Origin: Rhizobium mesosinicum
GTDB taxonomy: Bacteria > Pseudomonadota > Alphaproteobacteria > Rhizobiales > Rhizobiaceae
Length of the DNA: 64,000 nucleotides
Direction: 5' to 3'
NCBI RefSeq assembly: GCF_019511345.1
Contig: NZ_JAEUAK010000014.1
Location: 62,001 to 126,000, forward strand
Shown here piece after piece: positions 49,299 to 58,564 of the stretch. Position 1 is the first letter of the stretch. Each line of letters starts with the position of its first letter. The translations under genes and the position numbers were made by a program. The notes under the pieces are model-generated. The model saw only the letters and a program-made list of their open reading frames with translations, was not told the DNA's origin and made no database searches.

Positions 49299-50651
49299 AT
49301 GACAGACAGAGGCCAGATCGCGGTGAGTGAGGCGGCACGGGAGATCGAAAAGCTTATGGGATTGCATCCCAAAGGCTATGATCTGTCATTGGACCGCATC
49401 AAGCGTCTTCTGGAAGCACTCGGCAATCCCGAGCGCAACCTTCCCCCCGTCATCCATGTCGCCGGCACCAACGGTAAGGGCTCAACCTCGGCCTTCTGCC
49501 GCGCACTCCTGGAAGCGGGCGGCTATAGCGTTCACGTTCATACATCTCCGCATCTCGTAAACTGGCATGAACGCTATCGCCTGGGTGTTCCAGGCGGGCG
49601 TGGACAGCTGGTTCATGATACCGTTTTCGCAGAAGCTTTGCGACGCGTGGCCAAGGCTAATGACGGTGAGAAGATCACCGTCTTTGAAATCCTGACTGCC
49701 GTCACGTTCATTCTTTTTTCCGAACATCCGGCCGATGCGGCAATCATCGAGGTCGGTCTCGGCGGCCGTTTCGACGCGACGAACGTCATCGAGGATCCCG
49801 CCGTTTCGGTCGTCATGCCGATTTCACTCGATCATCAGCCTTATCTCGGCGATCGGGTAGAACTGATCGCTGCGGAAAAGGCCGGCATCATGAAGCGCGG
49901 CAGTTCGGTCGTCATCGGCCATCAGGACTATGACGCAGCCCTTGATGTACTGATGTCGACCGCCGAGCGGCTGCACTGCCCAACTGCCGTTTTCGGCCAG
50001 GATTTCATCGCGCACGAGGAATATGGCCGGCTGATCTATCAGGATGAATTCGGCCTGGCGGATCTGCCTCTGCCGCGCCTCCCCGGGCGCCATCAATATG
50101 CCAATGCCGCTGCCGCCATCCGCGCCGTCAAGGCTGCGGGCTTCACCGTCACCGAACCGATGATGGAAAAGGCGATGGAAACGGTGGAGTGGCCGGGCCG
50201 CCTGCAGAAGCTGACGGAAGGCAGGCTTATGAGCCGTGCGCCGGCACGGTCGGAAATCTGGGTCGATGGCGGCCACAATCCGGGTGCCGGTGAAGTGATT
50301 GCCGAAGCCATGGCGAATTTCGAAGAGCGCCAGTCTCGTCCGCTGTTCCTGATATCGGGCATGATCAACACCAAGGACCCCATCGGCTATTTCAAGGCCT
50401 TCGCGGGCCTCGCAGAGAAAATCTATTGCGTGCCGATCCACGGCAGCGAGGCGATGATCGATCCGGTGATTCTGGCCCATGCCGCCTATGACGCCGGTCT
50501 CGTGGCCGAACCGATGTCCTCAGTCGTCGAAGCCCTGCAGGCCATCGCTTCGACAGCGGACCCTGAGGCGCCGCCACCGCGTGTTTTGATCGGCGGCTCA
50601 CTTTATCTCGTCGGCGAAGTGCTGGCGGAAAACGGTACTCCCCCGAAATGA
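49299..50651 (+). CDS. folC: Bifunctional folylpolyglutamate / dihydrofolate synthase
   Basis: FolC adds glutamate to dihydropteroate and further glutamates to folates. The 450-residue Mur-ligase-type ATPase has the P-loop VAGTNGKGSTSAF (about residues 55-67), the following HTSPHLVNWHERYRL stretch, a central EVGLGGRFDATNV motif with a metal-binding glutamate, and the C-terminal DGGHNPGA motif. Start is ATG at 49299, 30 bp after accD. A terminator follows at once after the stop. Confidence 0.96.
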   Translation: MTDRGQIAVSEAAREIEKLMGLHPKGYDLSLDRIKRLLEALGNPERNLPPVIHVAGTNGKGSTSAFCRALLEAGGYSVHVHTSPHLVNWHERYRLGVPGGRGQLVHDTVFAEALRRVAKANDGEKITVFEILTAVTFILFSEHPADAAIIEVGLGGRFDATNVIEDPAVSVVMPISLDHQPYLGDRVELIAAEKAGIMKRGSSVVIGHQDYDAALDVLMSTAERLHCPTAVFGQDFIAHEEYGRLIYQDEFGLADLPLPRLPGRHQYANAAAAIRAVKAAGFTVTEPMMEKAMETVEWPGRLQKLTEGRLMSRAPARSEIWVDGGHNPGAGEVIAEAMANFEERQSRPLFLISGMINTKDPIGYFKAFAGLAEKIYCVPIHGSEAMIDPVILAHAAYDAGLVAEPMSSVVEALQAIASTADPEAPPPRVLIGGSLYLVGEVLAENGTPPK

Positions 50652-50652
50652 A

Positions 50653-50678
50653 AAAAGCCCAGCATTGGCCGGGCTTTT
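50653..50678. terminator. Terminator between folC and trxA
   Basis: An 8-bp stem (AAAAGCCC / GGGCTTTT) with a 10-base loop that can add GC/GGCC pairing, starting 2 bp after the folC stop and ending 20 bp before the trxA stop. U-rich on both strands, so suited to both convergent genes. Confidence 0.75.
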
Positions 50679-50697
50679 CGCATCGAATTCAATATCG

Positions 50698-51018
50698 TTA
50701 GGCTGCGCTGGAAATCCAGTTTGAAAGCGCCGTCTTCGGCTTTGCGCCGACGGAGATATCGGCAACTTCGCCGCCCTTGAAGATTGCAAGCGTCGGAATC
50801 GACCGAACGCCGAACTGGGCAGCCAGTTCCGGGTTTTCATCGATGTTGAGCTTGGCAACCTTGACCTTGCCGGCCAATTCCGTAGCTATTTCTTCGAGGC
50901 TCGGAGCAATCATCTTGCACGGACCACACCACTCGGCCCAAAAATCGACGACGACGGGTTCTGCGGATTCCAGAACTTCCGTCTGGAAGTTGTTGATATC
51001 GACCTTAACGGTGGTCAT
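50698..51018 (-). CDS. trxA: Thioredoxin
   Basis: A 106-residue cytoplasmic thioredoxin with the active site WAEWCGPCKMIAP (cysteines about residues 32 and 35), the cis-proline in FGVRSIPTLAIF and no signal peptide. A strong AAAGGAGCAGCC precedes the ATG at 51018. It lies 75 bp downstream of addA on the same strand and may be the last gene of that run or have its own promoter. Confidence 0.96.
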   Translation of the reverse strand: MTTVKVDINNFQTEVLESAEPVVVDFWAEWCGPCKMIAPSLEEIATELAGKVKVAKLNIDENPELAAQFGVRSIPTLAIFKGGEVADISVGAKPKTALSNWISSAA

Positions 51019-51093
51019 AGGCTGCTCCTTTACCGGAATTTGCTGTTGCGTAACATGTGAGGGTGCGGCGCCGGAATTTCAATGTCCGATATT

Positions 51094-54000
51094 TCACTTT
51101 GTGCTGAGTCCTGCAAGTGCCGAAGCCAAAGCCTGTTCGCCAAGAGTATGGATGGTCGCATTTTCTGTATAGACCAGCATGCAATCGATCCGTTTGGCTG
51201 GATAGAGCGGCCTCAGTATTTCTCGATAGATCGCAAGCTGCGCCTTGTGCGCAAACGGGATTTTGTCTTCGCTCGCGGGTGGAACACGATTTGTCTTGTA
51301 GTCGATGATAACGACGCTTTCTGGCAGGACGGCAAGTCGGTCGATCCGGCCGGAGACGGCGTATTCCCGGTCTTCCAGCGTCAAGGTTCCCATGATCGAG
51401 ATTTCCGCCTGGGCATGAATATTGAAGACGGCTTGAAGCCTTTCATCCTGCAAAAGTTTCACGACCGAATCGACCAAAGCCTGCCGCTCTGTAGCCGGCC
51501 AGAATCGCGCCGCGCGTTCAGCATAACGCTTCGCTGCCTCGGCCCGCTCCTCCGCAGGAATGTCGGGAAGAGCCTGAAGCATCCGGTGGATGAGACGGCC
51601 CTTTTCCAGGGAACGATCGCTGCTCTCCTGATCGCCGAAGAGCGGTGAGGTCACCAGGAGATCGTCGGCCTCTTCGTCAATAATCGTTCCGGCACCCGAA
51701 GGGCTGAGTGGTCGCGGCAATTGTTTCTGCGGCGGCAGAGGGCGGAACAGGCCCGGAGGAACCGTTTCGACCGTTGCCTGCTCAGGCACACGGTCCATTC
51801 GCTCGAAGCTGCGCTCGACCTGCGGCACACGCCATCGCATGCCGTCCCACTCTCCATCCGGGCCGGCGAAAGTCGCCTTTTCGACATGCGGATGCTCCGC
51901 GTCGAGCGCGGTGGAAATCATCATATGCCAAGTGTCGTTGTTCAGCCGCACGCCGCGATAGCCGCAGACGATCAGCCGGTCGGCGGCACGCGTCATCGCC
52001 ACGTAGAGCAGGCGCCGGTATTCCTCTTCGGCAAGAAGCTGGATGCGTGCTGCATCCGTCAACGTCAGCGAGTTGCCGAGATCGCTGACGGGAATCCACA
52101 CCGGCATCGGCGGCTCGTCCGGCCCGGCATCAAGCAACCGGAGCTTTGGCAGATGGGTATGGGTAAAAGCTTTGGAGCCGCCATCGACCAGAAAGACGAT
52201 TGGCGCTTCGAGACCTTTTGAGGCATGCACCGTCATGATGCGTACCTCGTTGCGGCCCTGGTCCTGCTCCCGCTTTACTTCCGGCGCTTCAAGTTCCAAC
52301 GTCGAGATAAAGGACTGCAGGCCGGGGAGACCCGATGTCTCATGGTCGAGCGCAAAGGTCAGGAACTCGTCGAGGATATCGCTGACTTCGGTGCCTAGCC
52401 GCGCCAGAAACTGGCGCCGGCCGCCATGACTGCCAAGGACACGGGCATAGAAATCATGGACCGAAAGGCTTCGGGACTGGGCAAGGAAGAGTTCCAGCCT
52501 TGCAACCGCCGCGCCGAGGCGCTCATTGCCGTCGTCGGCATATTTGCGAAGATGGTGCCAGACGCTTTCATGTTCGCCACGCAGCGCCGCAACCGCAAAA
52601 AGATCCTCTTCCGAGAGATTGAAGAGCGGGCTTTTCAGGAGAGCGGCGAGCGAAAGATCGTCTTCCGGCAAAAGAAGAAAACGGCCGAGCGCCAGCAGAT
52701 CCTGCACAGCGATATGGCTGGTCAGCACCAGCCGGTCCGCGCCGGCGACCGGAATGTCGCCACGCCGTTTGAGTTCCCGTGTCAGCGCATTGACGAAGGC
52801 GTCTCGTTTGCGGACGAGAACAAGGATATCGCCGGCCTCGATGAAGCGTTCCTTACCCTTTTCGACGATCGTTTCGCGGCCGACGAGAGTGCCGATCGTG
52901 TGCGCGATGCGCCGCGCGAGGATGGCGGCCGGCGCGCTCTCGGGTGTTGCATCGAAAGGAGCGGTCCAATCCTCGTCCTTTACCACGATATCGGGCACGA
53001 CCATTTCCCAGAGGTCGACGGCACCGGGATGGCCGATACGGCTGGAGCGATGAACGACCGGTTCGGTGCCGAGGCCACGTGCATTCTCCGGTGGGGTAAA
53101 GATGTGATCGACGGCGAGCAGCACGTCGGAGGTGGAGCGGAAGGAGAGCGGGAGGCGGACGGTCGAGAAATCGAGACCGCTGTTCTGCACCCGGCGCTGC
53201 GTTCGCTCCTTTTCTTCGGAGAACCGTTCGGGCCGTGCGCCCTGGAATGAATAGATCGACTGTTTCTCGTCGCCGACGGCAAACAATGTCCGGGCCGCGG
53301 GCCGCGAACTTTCGCCCGAGAAGAAATCTTCCGCCAGCGACTGGATGACACTCCACTGGATAGGACTGGTATCTTGCGCCTCATCGACCAGAATATGGTC
53401 GATACCCTGATCGAGCTTGTAGTGGATCCAGGGGCCGACGCCGCTCTTCGTTAGCAGGTCTGCGGTACGTGTGATCAGGTCTTCGAAATCGAGATGGCTG
53501 CGCTGCTTTTTCAGCTCCTCGTAATCCCGGTTCAGACGGTCCGCGAGCACGAGGGCGGCATGAGTTGCCGTATGCATTCGCATCATCTTAAGACGGTCTC
53601 GGCACGCGACGACATGCGTCCGCGCGGAAGCGATCGCATCGGCAAGCTGTGGCGCTTCCGCGAGTATCGCCTTGACGAAGAATTGCCCGTCCGTCTTCGG
53701 ATCGCCCTTCGATGTCAGGAAAATCTTCTCCAGAATCTGCGAACGCGCGGTCACATCTCGTTCGCGCACGGCGCGGCGCAGGCCTTCGGCAACATCCTGC
53801 GCTTTAGCGCCACCCTTCGTTGCGGCTAGCGACAGGTAAAGTTCCAGCGTTGCACCCGAGAGCCCAGGCAAGGGCCAATATCGTTCGGCTAGTCCCTCTT
53901 CCGTATCATCAGGTGAAAGGCTTAGCCTCTTGCGGAGCAAGCGATCAACGCCGCCATGCGGCTCGGCTGCGAGCATGAAACGGCGGATGGCATTTCGGTT

Positions 54001-54639
54001 CGCAACGATCTCGCCGAGCAGATTTTCAAGGCCCGTTTCGTCGCCGAGATTGAGCACATAGCCGAAGGCACCGGCGAGTTCTCGATCCTTCTCTGGCGCT
54101 GTTGCCGTCAGAAGCGAGCGTCGCGCATCGGCAAGCAGCGTCGCGGCCGCCCGGTCGTCGAGAACGGAGAAATGCCCCGCGACGTTTGCTTCCAGCGGGA
54201 ATTGGTGCAGCAGCGCCTCGCAGAAGGCGTGGATCGTCTGGATCTTGAGCCCCCCCGGTGTTTCCAGCGCCTTGGCAAACAGCCGTCTTGCTTCGGCAAG
54301 CTTCAGTGAATCCGGCTCACGACCTTCGATCTGGGTGATGCGCCTGGCAAGTTCCTCATCCGGAAAAATCGCCCATTCCGCCAGCCGTTCGAAGACGCGG
54401 TTCGACATTTCGGAAGCGGCAGCCTTCGTATAGGTGAGGCAGAGAATAGCGGAAGGCCGCGCACCCGCCAGCAGGAGCCGGATCACGCGCTGGGTCAGAA
54501 CATGTGTTTTGCCGGAACCGGCATTGGCCGACACCCATGCCGAACGCCCGGGATCGGATGCGATCGCCTGCTGGATCGTCGTCCAGCTGATCCACGTGCC
54601 GGGATCGTCACCTTCGGGAAGCGCTGTCGGATCAATCAT
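51094..54639 (-). CDS. addA: Double-strand-break repair helicase-nuclease AddA (alphaproteobacterial type)
   Basis: AddA is the UvrD-like motor and one nuclease of AddAB, the RecBCD analogue that resects broken DNA ends. The 1181-residue protein has Walker A SANAGSGKTHVLTQR near residue 38, Walker B-type DEAQDTSPIQW, an ALDHETSGLPGLQSF region, motif VI TRAADRL near residue 900, and a C-terminal RecB-type nuclease with GRIDRLAV then VVIIDYKTNR. The ATG at 54639 has AAGGAGGAG directly upstream and overlaps addB by 8 bp; the frame extends 14 codons further inside addB. Confidence 0.96.
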   Translation of the reverse strand: MIDPTALPEGDDPGTWISWTTIQQAIASDPGRSAWVSANAGSGKTHVLTQRVIRLLLAGARPSAILCLTYTKAAASEMSNRVFERLAEWAIFPDEELARRITQIEGREPDSLKLAEARRLFAKALETPGGLKIQTIHAFCEALLHQFPLEANVAGHFSVLDDRAAATLLADARRSLLTATAPEKDRELAGAFGYVLNLGDETGLENLLGEIVANRNAIRRFMLAAEPHGGVDRLLRKRLSLSPDDTEEGLAERYWPLPGLSGATLELYLSLAATKGGAKAQDVAEGLRRAVRERDVTARSQILEKIFLTSKGDPKTDGQFFVKAILAEAPQLADAIASARTHVVACRDRLKMMRMHTATHAALVLADRLNRDYEELKKQRSHLDFEDLITRTADLLTKSGVGPWIHYKLDQGIDHILVDEAQDTSPIQWSVIQSLAEDFFSGESSRPAARTLFAVGDEKQSIYSFQGARPERFSEEKERTQRRVQNSGLDFSTVRLPLSFRSTSDVLLAVDHIFTPPENARGLGTEPVVHRSSRIGHPGAVDLWEMVVPDIVVKDEDWTAPFDATPESAPAAILARRIAHTIGTLVGRETIVEKGKERFIEAGDILVLVRKRDAFVNALTRELKRRGDIPVAGADRLVLTSHIAVQDLLALGRFLLLPEDDLSLAALLKSPLFNLSEEDLFAVAALRGEHESVWHHLRKYADDGNERLGAAVARLELFLAQSRSLSVHDFYARVLGSHGGRRQFLARLGTEVSDILDEFLTFALDHETSGLPGLQSFISTLELEAPEVKREQDQGRNEVRIMTVHASKGLEAPIVFLVDGGSKAFTHTHLPKLRLLDAGPDEPPMPVWIPVSDLGNSLTLTDAARIQLLAEEEYRRLLYVAMTRAADRLIVCGYRGVRLNNDTWHMMISTALDAEHPHVEKATFAGPDGEWDGMRWRVPQVERSFERMDRVPEQATVETVPPGLFRPLPPQKQLPRPLSPSGAGTIIDEEADDLLVTSPLFGDQESSDRSLEKGRLIHRMLQALPDIPAEERAEAAKRYAERAARFWPATERQALVDSVVKLLQDERLQAVFNIHAQAEISIMGTLTLEDREYAVSGRIDRLAVLPESVVIIDYKTNRVPPASEDKIPFAHKAQLAIYREILRPLYPAKRIDCMLVYTENATIHTLGEQALASALAGLSTK

Positions 54640-57600
54640 CGCCTCCTCCTTCCGGGTCGGCGGTTGCCCATTCCGCAACACGGGCGAGATGATCGTAGTC
54701 GCCGCCGAAATCGAACTGCTGCGCGGGAATCAGCCGCGAAGTGAAGCCTTTTTCACCCGATTGCAGTAGGGCCACGAATTTCACCAGTTGATCGATCGAT
54801 TCCTCGGCGAGCTGCATCGCCGACTTTGCCTTGTCGCTGTTGGCCTCCTCGTTGTTGACCTTGTCGACCTGAAAGCGCGTGCCCGGCCGTAGGCGGACAT
54901 AAAGAAGATCATTGGGAACAAGGCTGCCCACGTCGCGAAAGGCCCCAGCCTGAAGCGCGGCTGCCTCAAGCGCAAGCTGCGGGTCCAGCAGTGCTCGGGC
55001 CTGTATCGGAGAGGGATTATAGCCGGTCTTGTAGTCGATGATATCGGCACTGTTCGGCCCCTTGATATCGATGCGGTCGGCGACGCCGGTGAGCCGGATA
55101 TCGATTCCATCGAGTTCGACGCCGCCTCTGACTTCCGTCAGCCTCTTCTGCACATCGGGCCGCCGTCCGGCCTCCCAGTTCAGGAAAGCGCGCGCGACTT
55201 CGCGGAAGCGCGGCCGCCAGACGGCGTCGATATGCGGCGGCAACTGCTCGATATCGAAGAGTTCATTCATGATGATTTCCATCGCCGCTGCCGCCTCCGG
55301 CGTGCCTGCTGCATGGTCCTCGCGAACAAAGCGATCGATGATCTTGTGGTAGAGCGTACCGCGTTCCGCCGCGCCAGGATCACGATTGAACTGGTCGACG
55401 GGATCGAGCCGCAGCACGCGCCGCGCATAAATCGCATAGGGATCGCGGCGCAGCCGACCGACTTCGCTGAAGGAATAGGATTTAGGCTGCAGTTCCCGTG
55501 GCGGCTTGGGAGAGGGCCTCTGCGCTGGCGCTTGATTGTCACCCAGGTCTATCTGGTTTGCCCAGTGAACGAAGCGCGCCCCCCGCTTGCGCAATTGCTC
55601 TTCGAAATCCTCGCCGCCGAGCGCCAACAGCCGTTGCAGCCATCGGGAGGCGACCGTCGGCGTCGAGCCCTGGCGCAGCGCGCGCGAATAGATCAGATGG
55701 CGTGTGCCATTCGCCATCTCGAAATCATGCGCCAGTTGGCCGATGCGCCGTTCCGGCGGCTCCAGCCCGATTTCCGTCTTCATCATGCGGGAGACGAAGG
55801 GATTATTGGTCGTCTGCCCTGGCCATGATCCTTCGTTGAGGCTGCCGAGGATCAGTGTGTCGACATTCTGCAGGCGCGCTTCCAGCGTACCGAAGATGAA
55901 GAGGCGAGGATGGCTGAGGGCGCCAGGCTTGACGGCATGGCTGGCCGACAGCGCCTGCATGATATCGATCCATTGCGGCCCCTCCGCTTCCATCTGGCCT
56001 TCGGTATCGATGACTTCGCCAAGCAGGCTTGCCAGGGCATCGCCCGCTTCACCGGACCAGAGGCTTGCCAGATTGCCGTGTTCGTCGGCAGCGATGCTCT
56101 CCAGCGCGCGGCCCGTCCGTTCTGCCCATTGCGAGAGCGAGATGCCCGTCAGGCCGTCATCATCCCCAGGATGCCGCACGAGGGCCGATACCAGTGGCTC
56201 CACGGCAGGTTCAACTTTCCGGGCTAACCTTCGGGCCATCTCCGCTGCTTCTGATGGCAGTGACTTGCGCCACACCGGCGCGTGCCTGTCGAGCGCCTGC
56301 TCCGAAAGCTGACGGTCGAGCAGCTGTTCGAGCGATCCGATATCCACTTCTGCCACGCCGCCGCGCAGCGCCAGCAACTCCAATGCCTCCACAGCTCTAA
56401 TCAGAAAGCTGCGCTCCAGCCCGAAACGGGCAAGCGGATGTTTGAGCAGCGAAACGATGGTGACAGGATCACCGGGACGAAGTGTCGCTTCCAGGAGCAA
56501 TTGCAGCAGCGTGCCCTGTGGCGTTGCCGAAAGTGGTGTACCGGCTGAATCGTCGGCAAGAATGCCGAAGCGGGAAAGCTCCGCCATGACCCGGCGCGCC
56601 AGGTTGCGGTCTGGCGTAATAAGCGCAGCTCGGCTTTCCCCATCTCTGCCCGGCTGTTCCAGCGCAAGCCGCAGCGCTACGGCAATCGCCGTCGCCTCCT
56701 CGCGCTCGTTGGCGGCTTCGATCATCGATACGTCCGCGAATGCTGCGGCAAGGGTTCCTTCCGGCAGGTCCTTTTTCCAATCGCCCCAGCCACTTGTGGC
56801 TTCCGACGGAGTAAGCGCCCGCGAGAGGACTTCCGCGCGCGCGCGCAAATCGGCTTCTGCTTCCTCGATTGGCTGAACATCCTCGCGGGTCAGCTTCAGC
56901 CGCTTCAGCAGCACGGAAAGACCATACTGCGGATGTGTACGGCTTGCCGGATTGGCGCGTTGACCCGGCAGGAGATCAGGGGCGACCAGACGCCAATGTT
57001 CCTCCGGCATGGAAAGGTCGAGGCCGGGCAACACGATAACGCCTCCCGGAAGGTTCGCTACGGCGCCGATGAGGTCAGCCGTGGCAGGAAGCGAACCGGT
57101 TGAACCGGCAATGATGATCGGACCGGAAGGTTTCGCCGTCGAAAGCCGGCCAGCCTCGGCGCGCAGAATGGCATTGCGGTGGCGGGCCGGCGAGGATCGG
57201 CCAAGTTCGATCAGGCGTTCCGGCCAGAAGGCACTGGCGATCTGCAGAAATTCCGCCGTCAATTGCCACCAGGCCGCATAGTCACCCGTATCGAGCCTGC
57301 CGAGTTCGGACCAGGCAAGATCCTCGGTTTCGATCGAATCGATCACCTCCGCCAGATTGCGGGCAAGCCAGATGGCATCTGCAGGGCTTGCCGGCGCGAC
57401 GAGAGGCGATTCCGAATGGATGTGTCGGACGATCTCCGGCAGCTTGTTGCGCCAGGCAAGGATCAGCCGCGCCAGTTCCAGAAGGCGCGCGGTATTGGAG
57501 AGCGGTTGGGCAAGGTCGATCGTCGCCGGCAGCGCCTCGTCGAAATAGCCGCTGTCGTCATCCGTTTCGCCGAGCGGCCGGATAACCGGCAGGATCGCCG

Positions 57601-57817
57601 AACGTCCGCCAAGCAGATCGACGAATTCCGAACGCAATACGCGTACGGCGCGCCGGGTCGGCAGGTAGATCGTGACCTTGGCAAGAGACAGTGGATCGGC
57701 CGGATCATGTACGAAAAGCGGTGTCAGGCGTCCGTCACAAAGCGAACTCGCCAGCGTCTTCAGAAAGGGAAGGCCGGAGGGGATCGTCAGAATGCGTGGC
57801 CGGTGCCGCTCCGTCAT
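54632..57817 (-). CDS. addB: Double-strand-break repair protein AddB (alphaproteobacterial type)
   Basis: AddB is the second AddAB subunit, thought to recognise the recombination hotspot and cut one strand. The 1061-residue protein has a degenerate helicase-like N-terminal half without a GKT Walker A, and a C-terminal RecB-type nuclease domain with GVADRIDIKGP and IIDYKTGYNPS. The whole chain has one cysteine (in SSLCDG near the start), so the four iron-sulfur cysteines of Bacillus AddB are absent. It starts 3 bp after murU ends and overlaps addA by 8 bp. Confidence 0.94.
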   Translation of the reverse strand: MTERHRPRILTIPSGLPFLKTLASSLCDGRLTPLFVHDPADPLSLAKVTIYLPTRRAVRVLRSEFVDLLGGRSAILPVIRPLGETDDDSGYFDEALPATIDLAQPLSNTARLLELARLILAWRNKLPEIVRHIHSESPLVAPASPADAIWLARNLAEVIDSIETEDLAWSELGRLDTGDYAAWWQLTAEFLQIASAFWPERLIELGRSSPARHRNAILRAEAGRLSTAKPSGPIIIAGSTGSLPATADLIGAVANLPGGVIVLPGLDLSMPEEHWRLVAPDLLPGQRANPASRTHPQYGLSVLLKRLKLTREDVQPIEEAEADLRARAEVLSRALTPSEATSGWGDWKKDLPEGTLAAAFADVSMIEAANEREEATAIAVALRLALEQPGRDGESRAALITPDRNLARRVMAELSRFGILADDSAGTPLSATPQGTLLQLLLEATLRPGDPVTIVSLLKHPLARFGLERSFLIRAVEALELLALRGGVAEVDIGSLEQLLDRQLSEQALDRHAPVWRKSLPSEAAEMARRLARKVEPAVEPLVSALVRHPGDDDGLTGISLSQWAERTGRALESIAADEHGNLASLWSGEAGDALASLLGEVIDTEGQMEAEGPQWIDIMQALSASHAVKPGALSHPRLFIFGTLEARLQNVDTLILGSLNEGSWPGQTTNNPFVSRMMKTEIGLEPPERRIGQLAHDFEMANGTRHLIYSRALRQGSTPTVASRWLQRLLALGGEDFEEQLRKRGARFVHWANQIDLGDNQAPAQRPSPKPPRELQPKSYSFSEVGRLRRDPYAIYARRVLRLDPVDQFNRDPGAAERGTLYHKIIDRFVREDHAAGTPEAAAAMEIIMNELFDIEQLPPHIDAVWRPRFREVARAFLNWEAGRRPDVQKRLTEVRGGVELDGIDIRLTGVADRIDIKGPNSADIIDYKTGYNPSPIQARALLDPQLALEAAALQAGAFRDVGSLVPNDLLYVRLRPGTRFQVDKVNNEEANSDKAKSAMQLAEESIDQLVKFVALLQSGEKGFTSRLIPAQQFDFGGDYDHLARVAEWATADPEGGGDD

Positions 57818-57820
57818 GTC

Positions 57821-58552
57821 TCACGCAAACGTCCGGAACCGCCGGATCGTCTCCTCCGCGTCGTCAATTGCATCGGGCGTGCCGACCGTCAGCCAATGGC
57901 CTTCCATCATCATGCCGAAAAGCCGGCGGCGGCCGATCGCCTTATCGAAATAGATATTGAGATTGAAGGGTTCTTCGGGTGCATCGTCCAGCAGCGCGGG
58001 GTGCATGACGATTGCACCGGCATAGACGACTGGGCTGGAGGGATCGTCACGATAGCGTGTCAATCGACCGTCAGGTCCCAGGCTGAAATCGTTCTTGCCG
58101 TTATGGCCGGTCGTATCTTCGATGCGCACGCAGAGCAGCGCCATATCCATGCGTTCGGCATCGAAGAATCCGGCTAAGCGCCGCAGATTGCTGGGCCGGT
58201 CAGTCGGTTCACCGATCCAGAAAAGATCGGCATTCATGACGAAAACCGGTTCTCGGGCGAGTAGCTTCAGACCCTTCGCCAGCCCGCCGCCCGAATTCAT
58301 CAGTGTATCGCGCTCGTCGGAAATTAGAATATCGAGCCCGCGATAGTTTTTCAGATGGTCTTCCATCTGATCGGCAAAATGATGGACATTGATCGCGGCC
58401 TGTTCGACCCCGGCTTCGACAAGCGAATCCAGCGTATAGTCGATCATCGGCTTGCCGCCGATCTTCACCAGAGGCTTTGGAATCGTATCGGTAATCGGGC
58501 GCATGCGGGTTCCGAGGCCCGCGGCCAGTACCATGGCTTGTCTGACGGTCAT
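57821..58552 (-). CDS. murU: MurU-like nucleotidyltransferase
   Basis: A 243-residue NTP-transferase of the rfbA/GT-A fold: AMVLAAGLGTRMRPITDTIPKPLVKIGGKP at the N-terminus (about residues 6-36) carries the NTP-binding GxGTRMRP and catalytic lysine. In Pseudomonas, MurU uridylates MurNAc 1-phosphate made by the kinase AmgK in a peptidoglycan-recycling shortcut. Here the AmgK-like domain is encoded 12 bp upstream, which supports MurU over a mannose-1-phosphate guanylyltransferase. Function is inferred from this pairing. Confidence 0.82.
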   Translation of the reverse strand: MTVRQAMVLAAGLGTRMRPITDTIPKPLVKIGGKPMIDYTLDSLVEAGVEQAAINVHHFADQMEDHLKNYRGLDILISDERDTLMNSGGGLAKGLKLLAREPVFVMNADLFWIGEPTDRPSNLRRLAGFFDAERMDMALLCVRIEDTTGHNGKNDFSLGPDGRLTRYRDDPSSPVVYAGAIVMHPALLDDAPEEPFNLNIYFDKAIGRRRLFGMMMEGHWLTVGTPDAIDDAEETIRRFRTFA

Positions 58553-58564
58553 GCTGATCCGGAT

